In this document: positions 57,484 through 64,000 of the stretch, piece after piece
Numbering within the stretch: position 1 is the first letter of the stretch
Layout of the letters: each line of letters opens with the position of its first letter
NCBI GenBank assembly: GCA_029255685.2
Contig: CM055314.2
Span: forward strand, 38,322,790-38,386,789
Length of the DNA stretch: 64,000 nt
DNA from: Silene conica
Lineage: Eukaryota > Streptophyta > Magnoliopsida > Caryophyllales > Caryophyllaceae
Direction of reading: 5' to 3'
Made by a program: the position numbers and the translations under genes
The notes under the pieces: generated by a model
Database searches by the model: none
What the model saw: only the letters and a program-made list of their open reading frames with translations
Told to the model about the DNA's origin: nothing

Positions 57484-57754
57484 GCTTCTGTACGGAAATC
57501 TTCGGATTTATCTTGTTTTGACTTTTGGCACTTGACTTTTGACTCCAGTTGACTTTCCATTAATTCCCTAATTAAGCAAAAGACTTGAGGATATGGATTT
57601 GGTGCTAAATTGCTTCTTTTCCGCATAAATCTGCAAAAGTGCATAAAAATACGAAAGTACACGATTTGTGGGAAATAAAGGCTAAAACATAGTAAATGAG
57701 CGACCAAATACGTGTAAAAATAGATGTAAAACATCATAAAATAGACACGTATCA

Positions 57755-58097
57755 GGCTCCTCTCCACTATGTAAATAGATGGGTCATCATCCGCATCTCT
57801 AATCCTCCACCTTCTGAGGTCGCCAGGTTCATCAACTCCCAAGTCATGAGTCGACGCTTTCCTTGGTTTCTTCTTCCTTGGGCTCTTCTCTTCAGCCATG
57901 GGATCACTCGATTGAGTGATATCGTTCTCTATATCATTTGATCGAGTAAGTGGTACTACTCGATCGAGAACACTTCTCTTTCTGCCGTCTATGGACTCCG
58001 TCCCGTGTATTATAACCTTTAAAGCATCAAATTCAGCTTTCTGAATAGGATAGTCACCTGCACATATCTCAAAACACATCAAAGCCTCTGAAGGATC
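57755..58097 (-). pseudogene. Unclassified ORF fragment of the older Athila-like relic 3, downstream part
   Basis: Open minus-strand frame with SEALMCFEICAGDYPIQKAE, KSPRKKKPRKASTHDLGVDE and RIRDADDDPSIYIVER. Basic, lysine-rich middle. I cannot name the function. The young element interrupts it on the left and CACTA-3 on the right (TSD ATC). Fossil. Confidence 0.6.
57906..57970. repeat. CTCGATCGAG-type palindromes in relic 3
   Basis: Three related near-palindromes: ACTCGATTGAGT at 57906, TTGATCGAGTAA near 57938 and CTCGATCGAG at 57959. The last two are about 22 bp apart. A different core from the GGTCGACC class, but a similar paired layout. Confidence 0.6.
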
Positions 58098-58196
58098 CAC
58101 TAGTACAAAAACACCCTATTGCATCCGTTCTATAAGACTTATTGCGTCGGTTCTTGGTTGACGTTTTTGGAGGTGACGTTTATTGAAACGTCGGTT

Positions 58197-59359
58197 CTAA
58201 AACTGACGCAAAAAACAGACATTTGCATCAGTTCTTAGTATACAACTGATGCATTTTTTCAAATGAACAAAAACATCCTTGAGTAAGATAGACTGTTGCA
58301 TCATTAGGAAGGTCGAGTTCCAATTCGAGTCATAATCAAGCACCAATGCAACTGCAGTGCTTAGACCCAGTTCACGAGTCGCTTTCTTGAATTCCTCTTC
58401 CCTTTCTTGTGAATCGGTCCAAAAGTGAATGCTGTCTCGAACCTTGTCAATTACATCCCTCACTACATCAAATCCATCTTGAACCATTAGGCTTATAGTC
58501 TGAGCAAGACATGGGATTTTGAACAGTTTTCCTCCTAAAAGAAACTTGTTCTTAGAAAGCTTCTTCTGTAGAGTATCTGCAAGCTCGTCATTCGAGTTGT
58601 GACTGTCCATGGTTATAGTAGACAGTTTATCATGCACATCAAATTCTGATAAACATTCTGCAACAACCTTTACAATAACCTCATTTGAACATTTGACTGG
58701 CACATTTGCAAACCTGCAGGTACATCAGAATCGGCCAACAACAGTCAACAACAACAACAAAGCCGAAATCATAGTATTTTGAAGTAGTTATCATTCCATG
58801 CACTTACGAACACAGAGAGCAATTTACACGGGTTTAAGACTAGTAAATATAATAAAATCACATCTGCAGGGTAGAAAAATCAAAACAAGAACATTCGTCA
58901 ATGAACAATGCATCACCTCATAATATATGATTCCCTTTCCCACTCACCATCAACCATATGACCTGTAATGGCAATAAACTTTTTATTCCCATCACAAGAA
59001 TCCCACATTTTGATTGTGACAGCGACTCGACCTGAATTTGGTGTTCCTAATTCACCAATAGCAACGCATCTCTCAAACTTTCTGATCTTCATGATGTCAT
59101 TCCACAGAGTTTGTTGAGAAACCATCTTAAACAAAGGGTTGACACTGCTGAACAAGCTCCTAAACCCGACATGATGAATGATCGAGAGGGGGTATTCATG
59201 TAGTATCACCATAAGGGCTAAGTCCCTCCTTAAAGTGATAGGATCAAAGACGAGATTTTGTGCAGTAACAAGCCAGGACTGGCGATGAGGCATGAGATAA
59301 ACATGATCAAAGTAATCATCAGATTTAACTGAAATCGATTCATAGCAGCTTATTGGCAA
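58197..59359 (-). pseudogene. hAT-superfamily transposase, partial, two exons
   Basis: First exon piece (59359 to 58917): RRDLALMVILHEYPLS, LFKMVSQQTLWNDIMKI, RVAVTIKMWDS. Donor GTGATG at 58916. Second piece (58713 to 58197) after CTGCAG: VPVKCSNEVIVKVVAECLSE, LSTITMDSHNSNDELAD, DYDSNWNSTFLMMQQS. This is the RNase H-like core region of plant hAT transposases (RICESLEEPER/DAYSLEEPER-like). The BED zinc finger and C-terminal dimerisation domain are missing. The order is collinear and the 203-bp intron is kept. It could come from a hAT element or a domesticated hAT gene. Confidence 0.88.
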
Positions 59360-59796
59360 TGCTGGATGATTTCCTGGTATAACTGGCTGACAAACTGACT
59401 CTTCAGAGTTCCTGTCACTCTACAGCAGTAACTCAGTAAGCATCAATTCAAGTTACAGATAGTTTATAAGCAATGCAGTAAGAAAACATCCCTTCTGAAC
59501 AAAAGAATATGACAAGAATAAGAACCTCTTCCGCGGATACATCAGGCTCATCACAGTGACAGTATGACTGTGACATTGTCGACTTGAGATGTCAAAACTT
59601 TGAGAATTAATCTGAAAGAGGGATGATACAGGAATTACATTTATATCAGAACATTTGATATATGAATAAAGGTCGTAGGAGACGGTTTTATACATTGAAC
59701 AGTCACATTTCACGTTATATTACTGTTCCAAATCGTGCGCTGACATATATGACAAACATATTATGTACTAGCATGAGAAAATGGAGAATTAATAAC

Positions 59797-60015
59797 AAGT
59801 GCATCTTGCAGCATTCGTGTAAGCTTAGAATCACGATAAGGGATATGGTTCAACTTGTTTTGTGAGCTACATGTCAATGCATTTACAACTTTTCCCAGAG
59901 CTGTCAGGGATTTGTTAATTGTCTTAGCCTCCTCCAGAAGCCTCCCTTCCGCCCCAGTTTTCCCCACTTTCTCAGAGCCTGCCAGGTCCACAAGAATCAG
60001 TTCCCCATTTTGGTC
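59797..60015 (-). pseudogene. Captured kinesin motor-domain exon (KIN-1-like)
   Basis: One open exon of 73 codons on the minus strand, after a TTGTTTGCAG acceptor and before a CTT|GTTATT donor. It reads [20 protein letters not shown] (switch II, DLAGSE), [20 protein letters not shown] and [17 protein letters not shown], the relay helix and the microtubule-binding loop 12 region. It fits conventional kinesin (KIN-1) best. P-loop and neck are absent. The exon itself has no stop, so its capture or constraint may be recent. Confidence 0.93.
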
Positions 60016-60444
60016 CTGCAAACAAGTATCACTAGAAATATTAAACTCTTTCATCCCGTTCATATTAACTCTACACGTGTGCAAAACTTAACGAAAAAAG
60101 TTGACATTTCTTGAACACTGGAGTCAAATGAGGACTAAAACTCACCATCTGCAGCATTTGGCACCATTTTCTGTAAACATTTTCTGAAAAGATCGAATCC
60201 AAAGTAGAGGCGATTTCCTCCTCGGACTAAAACTCACCATCTGCATCAAAATAACTGGCGCACCCCCCACTATCCAGCAATATAAACCCTCAATTAACTT
60301 AACCCTAATCGTAAAACAATTCTAAACTTACATTAAATTGAATATTCATACTAACAAATCAATTATTACACAAAATTGTACATAAAGAACAATAATAAGA
60401 CTTATTAAAAGAAATTACAAAAAACAATTAAGTAAAAAGCATAC
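60016..60444. other. CACTA-3 spacer/intron between leader exon and kinesin exon
   Basis: AT-rich. The phrase GGACTAAAACTCACCATCTG occurs twice (60131 and 60223), a ~92-bp-apart short duplication. No other exon recognised. Confidence 0.45.
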
Positions 60445-60661
60445 CTATATCAAAATGAGGAATTAGATGAGTAAAAGAGCGAGACGGCGATACTGAAATC
60501 GGTGCCATGGTAGTGATGGCATGGGAAGAAGTAGCAACAAGGGTGGCCTGAGAAGTAGTGGCCACCGTGGTGGTAGCTACAGCAACAGAAACAACGGCTG
60601 GAGTAGAAATCACTGCGGTAGTAGAGGTAGAAATCACTACGGTAGTAGATGGTGATGGCAC
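60445..60661 (-). CDS. Short Ser/Thr/Val-rich leader exon of CACTA-3, hypothetical
   Basis: Starts with ATG at 60661 and runs open for 72 codons (MPSPSTTVVISTSTTAVIST ... SFTHLIPHFDI) to a plausible donor (GATATAG|GTATGC) at 60445. It is low complexity and of no known family. It lies upstream of the kinesin and hAT exons on the same strand and could act as a first exon of a chimeric transcript. Inference only. Confidence 0.35.
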
Positions 60662-61161
60662 GAAAATTGCATAGTAAACGATGATGAGAATGAAGGCGGA
60701 ATTGAGGGGATGTGAATCACGAACTAATGAACTGATGAACTGATGAAGACGGTGGTATGTGTTTCAGGTTTTGCGTAAAATTGAAGCAAAAACTGAAGAC
60801 GGTGGTATGTGTTTCAGTTTTTGTGTTTCAATTAGGTTAATGTATTAGAAGTTCTAATTTTTCGAAATTCATATTAAATGCATTAGTTTCACTTTTAAAC
60901 TGAAGCAAAAACTTATAACCAAATGCGTCGGTTATAGGAAATAGCTGAGGCAAAATTATATTTTTAGGTATAAACGTCAGTTTTGGGCACAACTGACGCA
61001 AAAACTAAGTACTTTTTGCATCAGTTCTTTATTAAGAACTGACGCAAATAAGTTTCCTATGGTGTAAAATTGGACTCCCGCCAAAATTAAGTACTTTTTG
61101 CATCAGTTCTTTTAGAACCGACGTAAATCACTTGACGCAATAGGGTATTTTTGTACTAGTG
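60662..61161. repeat. CACTA-3 right subterminal region
   Basis: GTTTCAGTTTTTGTG-like short duplications near 60760-60830 and repeated AACTGACGCAAA / TTTTTGCATCAGTTCTT words up to the TIR. Confidence 0.7.
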
Positions 61162-61164
61162 ATC

Positions 61165-61411
61165 CTTTGCAAAGGATCCTTGTGCAGAACATTCACTAAT
61201 ATTATCTAGAACATTAGAAATGTCAACAAATGAATCCTGCACAAAACAAGGTACATTAACAGAAGGTTCAAACGTATTAAAAACATGTTCCTCACTAATA
61301 CCTACAAAAATAGGTTCGTCAGTGAATGGATGAATTTTTAACTCATCAGCTGCATCCAAGTCAGTATCATCAACAGGAAGGGAAAGGGAGTCAAGTAACC
61401 TATCATACTCA
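61165..61411 (-). pseudogene. Unclassified ORF fragment of relic 3, upstream part
   Basis: Open minus-strand frame with NEYDRLLDSLSLPVDDTDLD, FTDEPIFVGISEEHVFN and DISNVLDNISECS; acidic. CACTA-3 cuts it on the left and the LTR at 61412 on the right. The EYDR residues match the end of the ORF at 28432-28845. Fossil. Confidence 0.6.
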
Positions 61412-62099
61412 TTGTAAAACTCACCTCGTGATAGCGAAAATATAAACACACAAATGCTAAAAATGCAGCGGAATTAAAACTTTTATATAAACATAAGTAA
61501 ACATACGAGGTGAAAGTATTACTAAACATGTGGAAATAAACAAAACATAGATAAGTATTTAAGTATATCGAAACATGAGTACAAAACTGCAGCCCGGGAT
61601 AGCATATCTCTACAGGCACCAAAAATACTGTATGTAAAGTCTAGGTCTAGCTAAACGATAAAAGTGTAAATCATCGATGAATGGATCATCGCTCGCTAGC
61701 CTCAGTGAACCCTTCCAACAACAAATCATGTACCTACATACATGAAAACATGTACGCCATAATCAGTGGGGAGTGACTAGAGTTCTCCTAGCCACCTATT
61801 GTCAATAACACATAACATATAATCATAATTATCATCCAACATACTCCAACATAACAATATGCGAAGTATACCTCATCCATCATATCATAACATGCACCAG
61901 TATGTAAAACCCTTAACCAACTTCGGAAACTATTTGAGGCGAGAGCCGGTCTCCCTTCCGGTTGCCCGGTCGGGGGGTCTTTCTCCTCAAACCAATTTTC
62001 AAACTCAGAATAAGAGGCGTCCAATTTCTTGGACTAACAATAAAATCAAATGATAAACGGTACTCTTTTGATAAACATCCATTCATCAACATCTGACAC

Positions 62100-62600
62100 T
62101 GTGCCCCAACTCAGGCAAGCAGATGTAAACAACAGTATCTAGAGCTAACCCCGACTTAGGAAAGAACTAGACACACAACCAGCAGTGCCCAAGCCACACC
62201 CCGACTCAGGTAGACTTGGTACACAAGGTCAGCTAGCATACATCCGTGAACCCTGACTCAGGTACGAATGGATACCGGTCAGCTAGTAATGGTTCAGAGG
62301 TCCCGACTGAGACATAACCATTACTCTTTGTAGTGAATCAGGATCCCGACTCAGGCCTGACTCACCACGGTCAAACAAACTCACAAAGGAATAGAGGTCC
62401 CGACTCAGACATATCCCAATGCATCATCCATACACGTAACGGCTCAGAGGTCTTGACTCAGACATGATCCTTTACGCGAACATACACACACGTATCCAAG
62501 ACAGAGGTCCCGACTCAGACATATCCTCGATACGCAACATCCAAGACACGTATTGTACTCTAGAGGTCCCGACTCAGACATATTCCAATACGCATCCACA
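62100..62600 (-). repeat. Minisatellite-like array in the 61412 LTR
   Basis: About ten units around the phrase GAGGTCCCGACTCAGACATA (or CCCCGACTCAGG), spaced 40-60 bp. It takes the place held by the GAACCCCTCCGTGGGTGG array in the LARD LTR, but with an unrelated unit. Confidence 0.75.
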
Positions 62601-62804
62601 TAATTCATATTTAATTCCAACTTACTTAGCAGGCTACTTATGACCATTATACAACACACGTATATGAGAAAGACCCATTTCAATTAAGTTCCTTAGCCAC
62701 CTGAGACTCATATATAATAAGTCTAAGCAATTGATATATGTTAATTAACTTAGCCGATAAGAATTATAATCAATACTTAAGAATTAACCAACTTAAGACA
62801 AGTA

Positions 62805-63336
62805 TTCCATGGTTACTTGGCTCTTCTGCCATGAGGGGATCAAAACGAAGGACAAGCTATTCCAATATGGATGCAGTGAAGATTATCAATGTTGTTTATC
62901 CCATAATGCTACTGAATCTGCGCATCACCTGGTGCAGGGATGTGTGTATAGTTCTAAAATAGTTACTCAGTTGGAAGAATGGATTGGGATTGGCCTACCT
63001 CAGTTGCCTGATTTGCAATGGAATGGACAGGACAAAAGGGACAGGGGTCTTCATGCTATGGTTTATACTACCTACTGCTACACCATCTGGCAGAAGAGAA
63101 ATCAAGCTCGTCTTGAAGGTGTGCTTAAAAGACCTGAAAGAGTGGTGCAGGAGATCAAGGAAATGGTTAGGATGCAAGCTCACCCTAGCCTAAAGGCCCT
63201 TCATAGACCAGAACTAGAAATTTGATATCTATGTTAATTTAATGCAGTACTAGTCTCTGACTAGTCGATTTTATGCTCCCCTGTATATTTTTAATGATGA
63301 TATATATACTGCTCACATTTCAACCAAAAAAAAAAA
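62805..63336 (+). mobile_element. 5'-truncated LINE (L1-type) with target duplication
   Basis: The frame from 62809 reads KTKDKLFQYG and CCLSHNATESAHHL, the zinc-binding region C-terminal to plant LINE reverse transcriptase (zf-RVT), to a stop at 63223-63225. It then has a short 3' UTR and a run of about eleven A at 63326-63336. A 12-bp duplication TTAAGACAAGTA flanks it (62793-62804 and 63337-63348). Only the last ~530 bp of the element were copied, as is usual in target-primed reverse transcription. Confidence 0.92.
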
Positions 63337-63348
63337 TTAAGACAAGTA

Positions 63349-64000
63349 ACTAATCATTATACTAACTCTTACCTAGCTAAGATATACATCTTTAAACTAA
63401 GTATTTAAATCAATTTACTAGATATAAATTGCAACCATGATTATTACTTAATTACGGTTTCGGAATTATTTCACTAGCTAAGCGATATTACTCGTAAAAC
63501 AAATGATAACCAAAATCTTACCGTTAAACTAATTAACTAAGTTTGATTAGTTTTATTATCATGAACCTATGAAATAATTAACAATTCAAGATACCAAAGG
63601 GGAAATGTGCAGATTTACGTAAGTCATTAAACGGAAAGTTGGGCTAATGACAAGCATTGGACTCCTACGAATGCAGATTTAAACTACAACTTGTGGTACA
63701 CATGTGAACAATAAAGTCCGGTACTATATGGTACATAGTTATTATTTATATAAACAGGCCAAGCTTCAATCCTTCAACCCAAAGGAAAGCTTACTAAACA
63801 ACAAGGCTCAAGTTAAGACAGTGCTGCAACAGAAGTGCAGTAATATCAGGGGTGCAGTGGGTTTACGCAACTGTAACATTAGTGTAGTGTAGGGTTAACA
63901 TAGGTAATAGTATGGCAATAGTAGCAGAGCACAGTCGGAGCAGTAGTGCAGAAACAGACCAATAGTGGTGAGGTCTGGTAACAGTGCATCAGTGCAGCAA
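63349..64000. other. LTR remainder or flank, no gene
   Basis: AT-rich up to 63770, then a CAG/AGT-rich low-complexity stretch (63820-64000) similar in style to 17080-17650. No coding signal. Confidence 0.45.

Larger units (their letters stand above)
49707..57754 (-). mobile_element. Young gag-protease-only Athila-like Gypsy element
   Basis: LTRs 49707-51173 and 56196-57754 (TGATGCCCGTCG ... ACACGTATCA on plus), 5-bp TSD GGCTC (49702-49706, 57755-57759), tRNA-Asp-type primer site (56170-56193). The internal region has one long gag-protease ORF and 2 kb non-coding, with no RT, RNase H or integrase. The LTRs differ by about three substitutions and one short length difference, so insertion is very recent (about 0.1 million years or less at common rates). 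It looks whole for a non-autonomous element. Confidence 0.94.
56196..57754 (-). repeat. 5' LTR of the young Athila-like element
   Basis: 1559 bp, nearly identical to 49707-51173. Holds four cassettes. Confidence 0.94.
58098..61161. mobile_element. CACTA-3, non-autonomous CACTA with captured kinesin and hAT pieces
   Basis: Ends CACTAGTACAAAAACACCC and the inverted match at 61130-61161. ATC flanks both sides (58095-58097, 61162-61164). Subterminal words ACTGACGCA / TGCATCAGTTC at 58140-58260 and 60900-61140. No CACTA transposase. It carries exons of a kinesin, part of a hAT transposase gene and a short Ser/Thr-rich exon, all on the minus strand. Confidence 0.95.
61412..64000 (-). mobile_element. 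Gypsy LTR related to the LARD LTR, runs off the window
   Basis: The minus strand ends CGAGGTGAGTTTTACA at 61412 and aligns with the LARD LTR end (10040-10440 region): shared CCCGGGATAGCATAT, AGTGGGGAGTGACTAGAG and the CCGGTTGCCCGGTCGGGGGG block. Left of it is relic 3, not a primer site, so it is a 3' or solo LTR. It is interrupted by a LINE at 62805-63336. The start lies outside the window or is not recognised in 63349-64000. Confidence 0.8.

Noticed and set aside
63820-64000. Possible gene in the CAG-rich end of the window
   Set aside because: Low complexity, no long frame, and similar in style to non-coding 17080-17650.
1-64000. An intact host gene
   Set aside because: All host-like coding sequence (SYP7, LUC7, FemAB-like, NDA, kinesin) is partial and lies between CACTA ends.

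Overview
The window is plant nuclear DNA, almost certainly eudicot, and is a deep nest of transposable elements. I found no intact host gene. Evidence for a plant: Copia and Gypsy elements with tRNA-Met or tRNA-Asp-type primer sites, a chromodomain Gypsy integrase, CACTA (En/Spm) elements, TRIMs, a Stowaway-like MITE, and host exon fragments that match plant protein families (SYP7 syntaxin, LUC7, NDA-type NADH dehydrogenase, kinesin). The species cannot be read from the sequence. Caryophyllales is only a weak guess from the style of the Gypsy elements.

Layout. (i) 1-27411: remains of a minus-strand Copia element (Copia-A). Its 5' LTR is 26416-27411, its coding region about 20900-24614, and its 3' end and LTR lie at 4873-5251 and 1-285. 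Two CACTA transposons sit in it: CACTA-1 (291-4856) and CACTA-2 (5252-20163, TSD GTG). CACTA-1 carries a solo Gypsy LTR (TSD ATAAC) and exon fragments of a SYP7 syntaxin and a LUC7-like gene. CACTA-2 carries a broken TNP2 transposase, four exons of a FemAB-like acyltransferase gene, the last exon of an NDA-type NADH dehydrogenase, and a very young non-coding LTR element (LARD, 7856-16432, TSD GACCT). (ii) 27412-30246: two overlapping Gypsy 5' ends with tRNA-Asp-type primer sites. (iii) 30247-45916: a chromodomain (Tekay-like) Gypsy element on the minus strand without its 5' LTR, holding a gag-only Copia element (Copia-B, 36063-44257, TSD GTCAC). (iv) 45917-49706: LTR fragments plus three TRIMs, two of them in inverted orientation. 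(v) 49707-57754: a young gag-protease-only Athila-like element (TSD GGCTC) inside an older relative. (vi) 58098-61161: CACTA-3 (TSD ATC), carrying kinesin and hAT transposase exons. (vii) 61412-64000: a Gypsy LTR running off the window, with a 5'-truncated LINE (12-bp TSD).

The most striking signal fits no standard feature type. It is a 33-bp cassette of two near-palindromic 12-bp cores (GGTCGRYCGACC class) separated by a variable, mostly A/T-rich 9-bp spacer. I count 23 cassettes, all with exactly 21 bp between core starts. They occur in Gypsy LTRs, in the 5' untranslated region of an unrelated Copia element, in the non-coding part of the gag-protease element, and in frame inside its gag-protease ORF. 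A similar GC-rich module with another spacing is repeated in the LARD LTRs.

The second theme is repeated capture of host gene pieces, introns included, by three separate CACTA elements within about 60 kb. All alignments were made by eye; family names rest on remembered motifs, not on searches.
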